This document shows positions 16,700 to 25,580 of a stretch of 64,000 bases of DNA, piece after piece. The stretch's first letter is position 1. Each line of letters starts with the position of its first letter. Position numbers and translations under genes: made by a program. Under the pieces are notes generated by a model. It saw only the letters and a program-made list of their open reading frames with translations, was not told the DNA's origin and did not search any database. This DNA is from Zoogloea sp041914405 (GTDB lineage: Bacteria > Pseudomonadota > Gammaproteobacteria > Burkholderiales > Rhodocyclaceae): positions 1 to 64,000 of the forward strand of contig NZ_JAYSDK010000032.1 in NCBI RefSeq assembly GCF_041914405.1, given 5' to 3'.

Positions 16700-17026
16700 T
16701 TACTTGGCGCTGCGGGACTTCTTCTCGTCGATGCCCGACACGCCTTCGCGGCGACGGAACTCGGCGAGCACGTCGTCCACCGACAGGCCGTAATGGGCCA
16801 GCAGGACCATAGTATGGAACCACAGGTCGGTGACTTCCCACACCACGTGCAGCAGATCCTTGTCCTTGGCCGCCATGATGGTCTCTGCGGCTTCCTCGGC
16901 AACCTTCTTGCAGATAGCGTCGGTGCCCTTGTGGAACAGACTGGAGACGTAGGAGGAATCAGGGCTGGCATCCTTGCGCTCGGCAAGCGTCTGGGCCACC
17001 CGGTGCAACACTTCGATATCGATCAT
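16700..17026 (-). CDS. hisE: Phosphoribosyl-ATP pyrophosphatase
   Basis: HisE removes pyrophosphate from phosphoribosyl-ATP, the second step of histidine synthesis. The 108-residue all-helical protein starts MIDIEVLHRVAQTLAERK and has the metal-binding EEAAET and EVTDLWFH motifs of the MazG-like fold. Its ATG overlaps the hisI stop (ATGA), so the two separate polypeptides are coupled; in enterics they are one fused protein. Confidence 0.96.
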   Translation of the reverse strand: MIDIEVLHRVAQTLAERKDASPDSSYVSSLFHKGTDAICKKVAEEAAETIMAAKDKDLLHVVWEVTDLWFHTMVLLAHYGLSVDDVLAEFRRREGVSGIDEKKSRSAK

Positions 17027-17415
17027 TTGTATATGTCCTTCGGGTCTTTGAGAACCGGCTCCACGGCCTCCCAACGGCCGCCGGCAAAATACTTCTGGAA
17101 GAAGCAGCTACGCCGCCCGGTGTGACAGGCAATGCCGCCGACCTGCTCGATCTTCAGGAGCACCACGTCGCTGTCGCAGTCGACGCGGATCTCACGGATC
17201 TTCTGCGTATGGCCGGACTCCTCGCCCTTGTGCCACAAGCGTCCCCGCGAGCGCGAGAAATAGACGGCTTCACCGAGCTCGGCGGTCTTGGCCAAGGCCT
17301 CGCGGTTCATCCACGCGAACATCAACACGTCACCGGTTTCGGCATCCTGGGCGATGGCCGGGATCAGCCCGTCCTTGTCCCAAGCCAGTTCGTCCAACCA
17401 GGCAGCAGTGCTCAC
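17023..17415 (-). CDS. hisI: Phosphoribosyl-AMP cyclohydrolase
   Basis: HisI opens the purine ring of phosphoribosyl-AMP, the third step of histidine synthesis, using zinc. The 130-residue protein shows DVLMFAWMNREAL, SRSRGRLWHKGE and the zinc-binding DCDSD and ACHTGRRSC segments. It overlaps hisF by 4 bases upstream and hisE by 4 bases downstream. Confidence 0.97.
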   Translation of the reverse strand: MSTAAWLDELAWDKDGLIPAIAQDAETGDVLMFAWMNREALAKTAELGEAVYFSRSRGRLWHKGEESGHTQKIREIRVDCDSDVVLLKIEQVGGIACHTGRRSCFFQKYFAGGRWEAVEPVLKDPKDIYK

Positions 17416-18170
17416 AGGCGCACCTCGATACCTCGGGCGCGCATCAGCTCTTTGGCCTCTCGCACGGTATGGTCGCCGAAGTGGAAGATGCTGGCAGCCA
17501 GCACTGCATCGGCACGGCCCTTGGTGACGCCGTCGGCCAGGTGATCGAGACTGCCGACGCCACCACTGGCGATGACCGGGATGGACACCGCGTCGGATAC
17601 AGCGCGGGTCAGCTCCAGGTCAAAGCCGTTCTTGGTGCCGTCTCGGTCCATGCTGGTAAGCAGGATCTCGCCAGCACCGAGGGACTCGATACGACGCGCC
17701 CATTCGATGGCATCGAGACCGGTGCGGTTGCGGCCACCGTGGGTAAAAACCTCCCACTTGCCCGGGGAAACCTGCTTGGCATCGATGGCCACCACGATGC
17801 ACTGACTACCGACCTTGCCGGACGCATCGGCCACCACTTGCGGGTTATTCACCGCAGCCGTGTTGATGCTGACCTTGTCGGCACCTGCATTGAGCAGACG
17901 GCGAACGTCATCGACGGTCCGCACGCCGCCACCGACGGTGAGCGGAATGAAGACCTGTTCGGCGACCTGTTCAACCACGTGCAGGATGATGTTGCGATCG
18001 TCGGAACTAGCGGTGATGTCGAGAAAGGTGATCTCATCGGCACCCTGCTCGTCGTAGCGACGGGCAACCTCAACCGGATCACCGGCATCGCGCAGTTCGA
18101 CGAAGTTGACGCCCTTGACAACGCGACCTGCACTAACGTCGAGGCAGGGAATGATACGTTTGGCGAGCAT
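17412..18170 (-). CDS. hisF: Imidazole glycerol phosphate synthase cyclase subunit
   Basis: HisF forms the imidazole ring using ammonia from HisH and releases AICAR. The 252-residue (beta/alpha)8 barrel begins MLAKRIIPCLDVSAGRVVKG and has the two half-barrel phosphate sites (IPLTVGGGVR and IPVIASGGVGS) and catalytic aspartates (CLDV near residue 11, and LLTSMDRDG). It is 3 bases downstream of hisA. Confidence 0.98.
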   Translation of the reverse strand: MLAKRIIPCLDVSAGRVVKGVNFVELRDAGDPVEVARRYDEQGADEITFLDITASSDDRNIILHVVEQVAEQVFIPLTVGGGVRTVDDVRRLLNAGADKVSINTAAVNNPQVVADASGKVGSQCIVVAIDAKQVSPGKWEVFTHGGRNRTGLDAIEWARRIESLGAGEILLTSMDRDGTKNGFDLELTRAVSDAVSIPVIASGGVGSLDHLADGVTKGRADAVLAASIFHFGDHTVREAKELMRARGIEVRL

Positions 18171-18173
18171 GAA

Positions 18174-18920
18174 TCAGTCCGCCGGGCTCAGCTCGTCGGC
18201 ACGAGCCTGAGCGGCAGCGAAGTCAAGCGTGCCTTCGTAGATCGCACGGCCGGTGATGGCACCGGTGATGCCCTCCGGCTCAACCGCACACAAGGCCTCC
18301 ACGTCAGCCAGCGCCGCAATACCGCCGCTGGCGATGACCGGAATGCGCAGGGCCTGGGCCAGCTTGACGGTGGCCTCGATATTCACGCCGGACAGCATGC
18401 CGTCACGGCCGATGTCGGTGTAGATGACGCCTTCGACACCGTAGTCCTCGAACTTCTTGGCGAGGTCCACGACGTCGTGGCCGGTCAGCTTGGACCAGCC
18501 ATCCACCGCCACCTTGCCGTCCTTGGCATCCAGGCCGACGATGATGTGGCCGGGGAAAGCGCTGCATGCATCGTGCAGAAAACCGGGGTTCTTCACGGCA
18601 GCGGTGCCAATGATCACATAGGTGAGGCCGGCATCGAGGTAACGCTCGATGGTGTCCAGGTCGCGGATGCCACCACCCAGTTGAACCGGAATCTCGTCAC
18701 CGACTTCCTGCAGGATGGACTTGATCGCCGCTTCATTCTTCGGCTTGCCGGCGAAGGCGCCGTTGAGGTCCACCAGATGCAGGCGCCGGGCGCCTTGGTC
18801 GACCCAGTGGCGGGCCATCGACCGGGGATCTTCGGAGAAGACCGTGGCAGCGTCCATTTCGCCTTGTTTCAGGCGCACGCAGTGACCGTCCTTGAGGTCA
18901 ATAGCGGGAATCAGCAGCAT
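18174..18920 (-). CDS. hisA: ProFAR isomerase
   Basis: HisA carries out the Amadori rearrangement of ProFAR in histidine synthesis. The 248-residue barrel opens MLLIPAIDLKDGHCVRLKQG with the catalytic Asp, has IPVQLGGGIRDLDT and the second acidic residue in YTDIGRDGML. It is homologous to HisF and sits between hisH and hisF, the conserved order. Confidence 0.98.
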   Translation of the reverse strand: MLLIPAIDLKDGHCVRLKQGEMDAATVFSEDPRSMARHWVDQGARRLHLVDLNGAFAGKPKNEAAIKSILQEVGDEIPVQLGGGIRDLDTIERYLDAGLTYVIIGTAAVKNPGFLHDACSAFPGHIIVGLDAKDGKVAVDGWSKLTGHDVVDLAKKFEDYGVEGVIYTDIGRDGMLSGVNIEATVKLAQALRIPVIASGGIAALADVEALCAVEPEGITGAITGRAIYEGTLDFAAAQARADELSPAD

Positions 18921-18985
18921 AAGAGGAAAGACGGTAAGGAGTTGAAACGGGATGCGGGATGACGAAAAGCCGCGCCTAAGGGATC

Positions 18986-19624
18986 TCAGGGATTCCAGGT
19001 AACAAAGTTGGACAGCAGTTGCAGGCCCGCGTGCGCGCTCTTTTCCGGATGGAATTGAATGGCGAAGATATTAGCCTGCGCTACCGCCCCGGTAAAGGGG
19101 ATGCCGTACTCCGTGGTGGCCGCCACGATGGCAGGATCCGCCGGATCCACGTAATAGCTGTGCACATAGTAAAAACGGGCACCATCCTCGATGCCGGTCC
19201 AAAGGGGGTGAGGCTGCTTCTGCCACACTTCATTCCAGCCCATGTGCGGCACTTTCAGGCGGGAACCATCAGCCGCCACCATCCTGTCGGCGGGAAAACG
19301 ACGCACTTCGCCACGGAAAATGCCGAGCCCCGGCACGTTGCCTTCCTCACTGTGCTCGAAAAGCATCTGCTGGCCGATGCAGATACCCAGGAAAGGCTTG
19401 CTGCGGGCCGCCTCCAGCACCGCCGGACGCAGGCCGCGGGCATCCAGTTCACGCATGCAGTCGGGCATCGCGCCCTGCCCGGGGAAAACCACCCGCTCCG
19501 CCGACAGCACTTCGGCTGGATCGGCAGTGACGACGACTTCAATTCGATTGGAGACGTGCTCGATGGCCTTGGCCACCGAACGCAGGTTACCCATGCCGTA
19601 ATCAATGATTGCGATCTTGCTCAC
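18986..19624 (-). CDS. hisH: Imidazole glycerol phosphate synthase glutaminase subunit
   Basis: HisH is the class I glutamine amidotransferase that supplies ammonia to HisF. The 212-residue protein has the nucleophile Cys in FLGICIGQQML and the His-Glu pair in IQFHPEKS. The start is a GTG at 19624 whose last bases overlap the hisB stop (GTGA); the following SKIAIIDYGMGNLRSV is the family N-terminus. The longer open frame upstream overlaps hisB and is not real. Confidence 0.97.
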   Translation of the reverse strand: MSKIAIIDYGMGNLRSVAKAIEHVSNRIEVVVTADPAEVLSAERVVFPGQGAMPDCMRELDARGLRPAVLEAARSKPFLGICIGQQMLFEHSEEGNVPGLGIFRGEVRRFPADRMVAADGSRLKVPHMGWNEVWQKQPHPLWTGIEDGARFYYVHSYYVDPADPAIVAATTEYGIPFTGAVAQANIFAIQFHPEKSAHAGLQLLSNFVTWNP

Positions 19625-20208
19625 AGGGCCCCCTTCGTAGAGGGCACCACACCAGCCTGACGGGGATCCGGCGTGACCGCCATGCGCAGCGCACGGCCGA
19701 AGGCCTTGAACACCGTTTCGCACTGGTGATGAGCATTGCGCCCCTTCAGATTGTCGATGTGCAGGCTGACACCGGCGTGGTTCACGAAGCCCTGGAAGAA
19801 TTCATAAACCAGCTGGGTATCCAGGGCCCCGATCGCACCGGCGGTGAAGGGCACGTCGAACTCCAGGCCCGGACGGCCGGACAGGTCGACAACAACCCGC
19901 GACAGGGCTTCGTCGAGGGGCACATAGGCATGGCCGTAGCGGGTCAGCCCCTTCTTGTCACCCAGCGCCTTGGCAAAGGCCTGGCCGACGGTGATGCCAA
20001 CGTCCTCAACGGTATGGTGGCCATCGATGTGCAGGTCGCCGGTGGCTTCGATATCCAGATCGAAGCAGCCATGACGGGCGATCTGATCGAGCATGTGGTC
20101 GAAGAAACCGATACCGGTATTGAGCTGGCTCTTGCCCGAGCCGTCCAGGTCGACCCTGACCCGGATCTGCGTCTCAAGGGTATTGCGGGATATTTCGGCT
20201 TGCCGCAT
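19621..20208 (-). CDS. hisB: Imidazoleglycerol-phosphate dehydratase
   Basis: HisB dehydrates IGP to imidazole acetol phosphate. The 195-residue monofunctional enzyme has the metal-binding histidine motifs FFDHMLDQIARHG, DGHHTVEDVG and GVSLHIDN. It heads the hisBHAFIE-hinT-tat string and is divergent from hisC; the 110-base gap between them holds a TGCTATCAT extended -10-like element for the hisB direction (near 20257). No leader-peptide attenuator with a histidine run is visible there. Confidence 0.97.
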   Translation of the reverse strand: MRQAEISRNTLETQIRVRVDLDGSGKSQLNTGIGFFDHMLDQIARHGCFDLDIEATGDLHIDGHHTVEDVGITVGQAFAKALGDKKGLTRYGHAYVPLDEALSRVVVDLSGRPGLEFDVPFTAGAIGALDTQLVYEFFQGFVNHAGVSLHIDNLKGRNAHHQCETVFKAFGRALRMAVTPDPRQAGVVPSTKGAL

Positions 20209-20318
20209 TGCGCTTATTTCCAGAAAAACGGTGATGGACTGGGAACGAATGGGGCCATGATAGCATCTAGCGTTTTTACAGTCCCTTGCGGCACTTTAGG
20301 GTGCCACGCCGACCTGCC

Positions 20319-21410
20319 ATGAGCCGTTTCTGGAGCCCCGTCGTCCACGACCTGACCCCCTACGTTCCCGGCGAGCAGCCCAAGCTTGCCAATCTGGTCA
20401 AGCTCAACACGAACGAGAACCCCTACCCGCCGAGCCCACGCGTACTCGAAGCCATCCGCTCCGAACTCGGCGCGGATGCGGACCGCCTGAAGCTCTACCC
20501 GGATCCGACCGGCACCCAGCTAAAGGCCGCTGTCGCCCGCCATTTCGACGTAGCGCCGGAATGGGTCTTCGTCGGCAATAGCTCGGACGAAGTCCTCGCC
20601 CACACCTTCCAGGCCCTGCTCAAGCACGACGCGCCGCTGCTGTTCCCGGACATCACCTACAGCTTCTATCCGGTGTATTGCGGGCTGTACGGCATCGATT
20701 TCGAAGCCGTCCCCCTCGACGAGCACTTCGCGATCCGTGTGGACGACTACCTGTCGCGCGGCGCCGACAAGGTCGGTGGTGTGATCTTCCCGAACCCGAA
20801 CGCCCCCACCGGCCGCCTGCTGGCACTCGACGAGATCGCTCGCCTCGCGGAAGGCCTGCCGGACAGCCCGATCGTCATCGACGAGGCCTATGTGGATTTC
20901 GGCGGCCTCGACACCATCCCCACCGCCGTAGCGCTGGTGAAGCGCCACCCCAACGTGCTGGTCACCCAGACCCTGTCCAAGTCTCGCTCCCTAGCCGGCC
21001 TGCGCGTCGGCTTCGCGATTGGTCAACCGGAGCTTATCGAAGCCCTCACCCGCGTAAAGGACAGCTTCAACTCCTACCCGCTCGACCGCCTGGCCCTCGT
21101 AGGTGCCAGCGCTGCGCTGGACGACGAAGCCTACTTTGAGCAAACCCGCCGGCAGGTCATCGCCAGCCGTGAAACCCTGACCAGTGATCTCGCTGCACTG
21201 GGCTTCGAAGTGCTGCCATCAGCCGCCAATTTCGTATTCGCTCGCCATCCGGCCCACGACGCCGCAGCTTTGGCCGCAGCCCTGCGGGAGCGCAGCATCA
21301 TCGTGCGTCACTTCAAGGCGGCGCGCATCGACCAGTTCCTGCGCATTACGGTAGGCACCGATGCGCAGTGCAGCCTGCTCATTCGGGCACTAAAAGAAAT
21401 CCTGGCCTGA
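20319..21410 (+). CDS. hisC: Histidinol-phosphate aminotransferase
   Basis: HisC is the PLP enzyme making histidinol phosphate. The 363-residue protein shows LNTNENPYPPSPRVLEAIR, the PNPNAPTGRLL segment, the IDEAYVDFGG motif and the PLP lysine in TLSKSRSLAGLRVG. The ATG at 20319 precedes MSRFWSPVVHDLTPYVPGEQ, a good family start; 11 codons upstream remain open but unlike it. It is on the opposite strand to all other his genes here, divergent from hisB and convergent with hisD. Confidence 0.97.
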   Translation: MSRFWSPVVHDLTPYVPGEQPKLANLVKLNTNENPYPPSPRVLEAIRSELGADADRLKLYPDPTGTQLKAAVARHFDVAPEWVFVGNSSDEVLAHTFQALLKHDAPLLFPDITYSFYPVYCGLYGIDFEAVPLDEHFAIRVDDYLSRGADKVGGVIFPNPNAPTGRLLALDEIARLAEGLPDSPIVIDEAYVDFGGLDTIPTAVALVKRHPNVLVTQTLSKSRSLAGLRVGFAIGQPELIEALTRVKDSFNSYPLDRLALVGASAALDDEAYFEQTRRQVIASRETLTSDLAALGFEVLPSAANFVFARHPAHDAAALAAALRERSIIVRHFKAARIDQFLRITVGTDAQCSLLIRALKEILA

Positions 21411-21433
21411 TCTTCCAGATATCTGTGTCCACG

Positions 21434-21463
21434 AAAAAGCCGCACTCGAGAGTGCGGCTTTTT
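21434..21463. terminator. Bidirectional terminator between hisC and hisD
   Basis: GCCGCACT and AGTGCGGC form a perfect 8-bp stem with a CGAG loop, flanked by five A on one side and five T on the other, so it can stop transcripts from both convergent genes. Confidence 0.92.
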
Positions 21464-21485
21464 CACATTCACCCAGAGGCGCAAA

Positions 21486-22802
21486 TCACCCCTTCAGACG
21501 CATTTCCGCCGAACGGGCGTGGGCCTGAAGGCCTTCACCGTGGGCCAGCACGGAGGCGATCCTGCCGAGGGTCTGGGCGCCCTGCTCCGAAATATCGATG
21601 AGGCTGGTGCGCTTCTGGAAGTCGTACACCCCCAGCGGACTGGAGAAGCGCGCGCTGCGCATCGTCGGCAGCACGTGGTTGGGGCCGGCGCAGTAGTCGC
21701 CGAGGGCCTCGACCGAGTAATGACCGATGAAGATCGCGCCGGCGTGGCGGATCTGGTCGATCCACTGGTACGGATCCGCCAGCGACAACTCCAGGTGTTC
21801 CGGCGCGATACGGTTGGCAACTTGGCAGGCTTCCGCCAGGTCACGCACCAATACCAAGGCACCGCGATTGGCCAGCGACGTGGCAATGGTGTCGCGGCGC
21901 GGCATTTCCGGCAGCAGCCGGGCAATGCTCGCCTCCACCTGGGCGATGAAGTCCTCGTCGGTACACAGCAGGATCGACTGGGCCAGTTCATCGTGCTCGG
22001 CCTGTGCAAAAAGATCCATCGCCACCCAGTCCGGATGGCCGGTACCGTCGGAGATGATCAGTACTTCGGACGGCCCTGCCACCATATCGATGCCGACGGT
22101 GCCGAAGACGCGGCGCTTGGCACTCGCCACGTACGCGTTGCCCGGACCGACGATCTTGTCCACCTGCGGGATCGTCTGCGTGCCATAGGCCAACGCCGCC
22201 ACGGCCTGGGCTCCGCCGATCGTGAACACACGGTCCACACCGGTAATCGCCGCGGCAGCCAGCACCAGCTGGCTACGCTCGCCACGGGGCGTAGGCACCA
22301 CCATGATCAATTCGCCGACACCCGCCACTTTGGCGGGAATCGCGTTCATCAGCACCGAGCTGGGATAGGACGCGCGACCACCCGGCACGTACAGGCCGAC
22401 ACGATCCAGCGGCGTGACCTTCTGCCCCAGACGGGTGCCGGCCATGCCTGCGGACTCGTCGTTGTAACGCCAGGATTCGAGCACCTGACGTTCGTGATAG
22501 GTGCGCACGCGCGCCGCGGCGGCTTCCAGCGCCTGGCGCTGCTCGTCGCGCAGCCCCGCCAACGCGGCCTCGAGTTCAGCCTTCGGCAGTTCCAGCGCGG
22601 CCATGTCGCTCACATCCAGATGATCGAAGCGGCGGGTGTACTCGACAACCGCTGCGTCACCATTCTTGCGCACGTTCGTCAGGATGTCGCCGACCGCCTG
22701 CTCGATGGCCGCATCGGTGCTGCCCTCGAAGGCCAGCAGCGCATCCAGCGTGGCGATGAAGTCGGGTTCGGCGGAAGACAGGCGACGGATCTGGGCGCTC
22801 AT
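21486..22802 (-). CDS. hisD: Histidinol dehydrogenase
   Basis: HisD oxidises histidinol to histidine in two NAD-dependent steps using zinc. The 438-residue protein has the signature GPSEVLIISDGTGHPDWVA region, the active-site HDELAQSILL block and the zinc-binding HAGAIFIGHYSVEALGDY segment. The ATG at 22802 overlaps the hisG stop by 4 bases. The much longer open frame upstream is a shadow of hisG. Confidence 0.97.
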   Translation of the reverse strand: MSAQIRRLSSAEPDFIATLDALLAFEGSTDAAIEQAVGDILTNVRKNGDAAVVEYTRRFDHLDVSDMAALELPKAELEAALAGLRDEQRQALEAAAARVRTYHERQVLESWRYNDESAGMAGTRLGQKVTPLDRVGLYVPGGRASYPSSVLMNAIPAKVAGVGELIMVVPTPRGERSQLVLAAAAITGVDRVFTIGGAQAVAALAYGTQTIPQVDKIVGPGNAYVASAKRRVFGTVGIDMVAGPSEVLIISDGTGHPDWVAMDLFAQAEHDELAQSILLCTDEDFIAQVEASIARLLPEMPRRDTIATSLANRGALVLVRDLAEACQVANRIAPEHLELSLADPYQWIDQIRHAGAIFIGHYSVEALGDYCAGPNHVLPTMRSARFSSPLGVYDFQKRTSLIDISEQGAQTLGRIASVLAHGEGLQAHARSAEMRLKG

Positions 22803-23443
22803 TTCTTGACTGCTCCTGCAAAGGCCTCCAGCACTGGCTGGATCAACTCGCGCTTGAGCTTGAGGGAGGCCTGATTGACGACGAGACGTGAGCTGATCGG
22901 CATGATGTCTTCCACCTCCACCAGGTTGTTGGCCTTCAGGGTGCTGCCGGTGGACACCAGATCGACGATCGCATCGGCCAGGCCGACCAGCGGCGCGAGC
23001 TCCATGGAGCCGTAAAGCTTGATCAGGTCCACGTGCATGCCCTTGGCCGCGAAGTGCTCCTTGGCCGCCTTCACGTACTTGGTCGCCACCCGGATGCGCG
23101 CACCGCGCTTGACCGCAGCGGCGTAATCGAAATCCTTCGGCACCGCCACGCACAGGCGGCACTTGGCGATGTTGAGGTCCAGCGGCTGGTACAAGCCGGC
23201 GCCGCCATGCTCCAGCAACACGTCCTTGCCGGCGATGCCCATATCCGCCGCGCCGTACTGCACATAGGTCGGCGTATCGGTGGCGCGCACGATGACCAAC
23301 CGTACATCCGGCCGATTGGTGCCGATGATGAGCTTGCGCGAGGTCTCCGGGTTATCGGTCGGCGTGATCCCCGCGGCGGCGAGCAGCGGCAGGGTTTCCT
23401 CGAAGATTCGGCCCTTCGAGAGGGCAAGCGTAATGCCGTTCAA
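22799..23443 (-). CDS. hisG: ATP phosphoribosyltransferase, short form
   Basis: HisG starts histidine synthesis by joining ATP and PRPP. At 214 residues this is the short form, which lacks the C-terminal regulatory domain and in known cases needs the HisRS-like partner HisZ for activity; no hisZ is in the window. The N-terminus GITLALSKGRIFEETLPLL, the MGIAGKDVLLEHG block and the PRPP loop DAIVDLVSTGSTLKANNL are clear. It is the first gene of a hisGD pair. Confidence 0.97.
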   Translation of the reverse strand: MNGITLALSKGRIFEETLPLLAAAGITPTDNPETSRKLIIGTNRPDVRLVIVRATDTPTYVQYGAADMGIAGKDVLLEHGGAGLYQPLDLNIAKCRLCVAVPKDFDYAAAVKRGARIRVATKYVKAAKEHFAAKGMHVDLIKLYGSMELAPLVGLADAIVDLVSTGSTLKANNLVEVEDIMPISSRLVVNQASLKLKRELIQPVLEAFAGAVKK

Positions 23444-23617
23444 GATGATGCTCTGTGTGCGTAAAGCGCGATTCTATCCGATTCGGGGAGCCCATCGCGC
23501 CCGATGCGGCGGGACGTTTGCGCAGCGTCCCCTTTCTGCTAGCCTTGGGTGCGTGGCTGAACCGCTATCCGGCGGGATCGGCCATTTTCTTTTTTGATCG
23601 AAACGAAGGAGTTTCCA

Positions 23618-24001
23618 GTGAAACCTGAAATCATCGTGTCCACGCGCGACCTCGAACGCCTTGAAGCCCTGCTCTCCAAGCCGCCAACCCGCAACCGCAG
23701 TGACCTCGACGGCCTACGCGCCGAGCTCGAACGCGCCACGGTACTCGACGACGAAGAGATGCCGAATGACGTCATCAGCATGAACAGCCGCGCCCGCTTC
23801 CGCGAGGAAATGTCTGGACGCGAATACGATCTGACCCTCGCCTGGCCCCACGACGCTGGCAGCGGCGACGGTACGGTATCCATCTTTTCCCCAGCTGGCA
23901 GCGCCCTGCTGGGATTGTCAGTCGGCCAGATCATCGACTGGCACACCCCTGACGGCCACGCCATCCAGTTGAAGGTGCTGGCAGTCCAGCCCGGCGCCTG
24001 A
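23618..24001 (+). CDS. rnk: Regulator of nucleoside diphosphate kinase (Rnk), GreA/GreB C-terminal-like
   Basis: The 127-residue product matches Rnk, which has a GreA/B-type C-terminal FKBP-like domain and interacts with RNA polymerase. Recognisable blocks are ISTRDLERLEALL-like VSTRDLERLEALL, EEMPNDVISMNSRARF, DLTLAWPHDA and SPAGSALLGLSVGQIIDW. The start is the GTG at 23618: AAGGAG lies at 23606-23611, 6 bases upstream, whereas an earlier ATG at 23594 has no site. It is divergent from hisG and convergent with murA. Confidence 0.92.
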   Translation: MKPEIIVSTRDLERLEALLSKPPTRNRSDLDGLRAELERATVLDDEEMPNDVISMNSRARFREEMSGREYDLTLAWPHDAGSGDGTVSIFSPAGSALLGLSVGQIIDWHTPDGHAIQLKVLAVQPGA

Positions 24002-24017
24002 CGCAGGCTTTCAGCCA

Positions 24018-24037
24018 TGGGCCGCCGCGGCGGCCCA
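24018..24037. repeat. Perfect 20-bp GC palindrome between rnk and murA
   Basis: TGGGCCGCCG is followed directly by its own reverse complement, between two convergent genes. There is no T-tract on either side, so it may act as a transcript-end hairpin without being a classical intrinsic terminator. Confidence 0.6.
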
Positions 24038-24051
24038 CCCCGATACGCAGC

Positions 24052-25302
24052 TCAGCGAATCCGCCGGACGCGGGCACCAAGCGCGGACAGTTTCTCCTCC
24101 AGACGCTCGTAACCACGATCCAGGTGGTAGATGCGATCCACCGTGGTTTCGCCTTCCGCCACCAGGCCAGCAATGATCAAGCTCGCGGAAGCCCGCAAGT
24201 CGGTGGCCATCACCGTCGCGCCCTGCAGGCGCTCGACGCCCTTCACGAAGGCCGTATTGCCATCGATGCGGACATCAGCGCCAAGACGCTGCAGTTCGAC
24301 CGCATGCATGAAACGGTTTTCGAAGATCGTCTCGCGAATCACCGCCGTACCGTTGGCCACCGCATTGATCGCCATGAACTGGGCCTGCATGTCGGTCGGG
24401 AACGCTGGATAAGGCGCCGTACGCAGGCTGACGGACGTCAGCCGCTCGGGCGCCTTTAGACGGATCGCATCGCGCTCGCCGATCACTTCGCAGCCCGCAT
24501 CCATCAGCTTGTCGACGACCGCGTCCAGGTAGCTGGTGGACGTGCCGGTCACGCGGACATCGCCGCCGGTGATGGCTGCCGCACACAGGTAGGTACCGGT
24601 CTCGATACGGTCCGGCATGATGCGGTGGGTTGCACCGTGCAGAGCCGGTACGCCCTTGATGCGGATCACGTCGCCGCCAGCGCCGGAGATCTGTGCGCCC
24701 ATCGCCACCAGGCAGTTGGCCAGGTCGACGACTTCCGGTTCGCGGGCCGCGTTCTCGATGACGGTCTCGCCGTCGGCCAGACAGGCCGCCATCATCAGGT
24801 TCTCGGTGCCGGTCACGGTGACCATGTCAGTAAATAGGCGGGCGCCCTTTAGCTTGGGCACCTTGGCGTGAACATAACCATGCTCGACCTTGACCGCGGC
24901 ACCCATCGCCTGCAGGCCCTTGATGTGCTGGTCCACCGGGCGCGCGCCAATCGCACAGCCGCCCGGCAGGCTCACCTGGGCCTCACCGAAGCGGGCGACG
25001 AGCGGGCCGAGTACCAGGATGGAGGCACGCATGGTCTTGACCATCTCGTAGGACGCGACCGGGTTGTTCACCCCGCTGGCATCCAACGTGACGGTGTCAC
25101 CATCGCGGCTCACCTTGACACCCATCTGCTCAAGCAGGCGCAGCAGCGTGCCAATGTCGTTGAGACGCGGCACATTGGTGAAGGTCACCGGTTCGCTGGT
25201 CAGCAAGGCCGCACACAGGATCGGCAGCGCTGCGTTCTTGGCACCGGAAATGGCGATCTCGCCGGACAGGCGGACGCCGCCTTCAATCAGCAGTTTATCC
25301 AT
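24052..25302 (-). CDS. murA: UDP-N-acetylglucosamine 1-carboxyvinyltransferase
   Basis: MurA makes the first committed peptidoglycan precursor from UDP-GlcNAc and PEP. The 416-residue protein starts MDKLLIEGGVRLSGEIAISG and keeps the active-site Cys (C116 in LPGGCAIGARPVDQHI), the residue attacked by fosfomycin. The usual AAYPAFPTDMQAQFM-like block (APYPAFPTDMQAQFMA) and C-terminal GYERLEEKLSALGA are present. It lies 14 bases downstream of the BolA-like gene, the conserved bolA-murA order. Confidence 0.98.
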   Translation of the reverse strand: MDKLLIEGGVRLSGEIAISGAKNAALPILCAALLTSEPVTFTNVPRLNDIGTLLRLLEQMGVKVSRDGDTVTLDASGVNNPVASYEMVKTMRASILVLGPLVARFGEAQVSLPGGCAIGARPVDQHIKGLQAMGAAVKVEHGYVHAKVPKLKGARLFTDMVTVTGTENLMMAACLADGETVIENAAREPEVVDLANCLVAMGAQISGAGGDVIRIKGVPALHGATHRIMPDRIETGTYLCAAAITGGDVRVTGTSTSYLDAVVDKLMDAGCEVIGERDAIRLKAPERLTSVSLRTAPYPAFPTDMQAQFMAINAVANGTAVIRETIFENRFMHAVELQRLGADVRIDGNTAFVKGVERLQGATVMATDLRASASLIIAGLVAEGETTVDRIYHLDRGYERLEEKLSALGARVRRIR

Positions 25303-25316
25303 GCATCAATGGGCGA

Positions 25317-25571
25317 TCAGCCCAGTTCCTTCTGCAATTCGGCCCACTGGGTGGGCGTAAAGGTCGACAACTGGAGGGCGTGGATCTCGTTGCCCATCAG
25401 CTTGCCCAGGGTGGCATATACCGCCTGGTGCTGGCGCACCCGCGGCTTGCCTTCAAATGCCGGGCTGACGACGATGCCCGTGAAATGGGTGCCGTCATCC
25501 CCTTCGATCTGGAGGAAATCACACTCGAGACCTGCAGCAATCAACCGCTCGATTTCGCTAGCCGGAAACAT
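25317..25571 (-). CDS. ibaG: BolA/IbaG family iron-sulfur metabolism protein
   Basis: The 84-residue product is a BolA-family protein of the IbaG (YrbA) branch, which forms [2Fe-2S] complexes with monothiol glutaredoxins. The family block KPRVRQHQAVYATLGKLMGN with its conserved His and the C-terminal EIHALQLSTFTP are visible. I took the ATG at 25571: GAGGAG lies 5 bases upstream; the GTG at 25577 would abut that site. The ribosome-binding site overlaps the end of the ABC permease gene, so the genes are linked. Confidence 0.92.
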   Translation of the reverse strand: MFPASEIERLIAAGLECDFLQIEGDDGTHFTGIVVSPAFEGKPRVRQHQAVYATLGKLMGNEIHALQLSTFTPTQWAELQKELG

Positions 25572-25580
25572 AATCACTCC

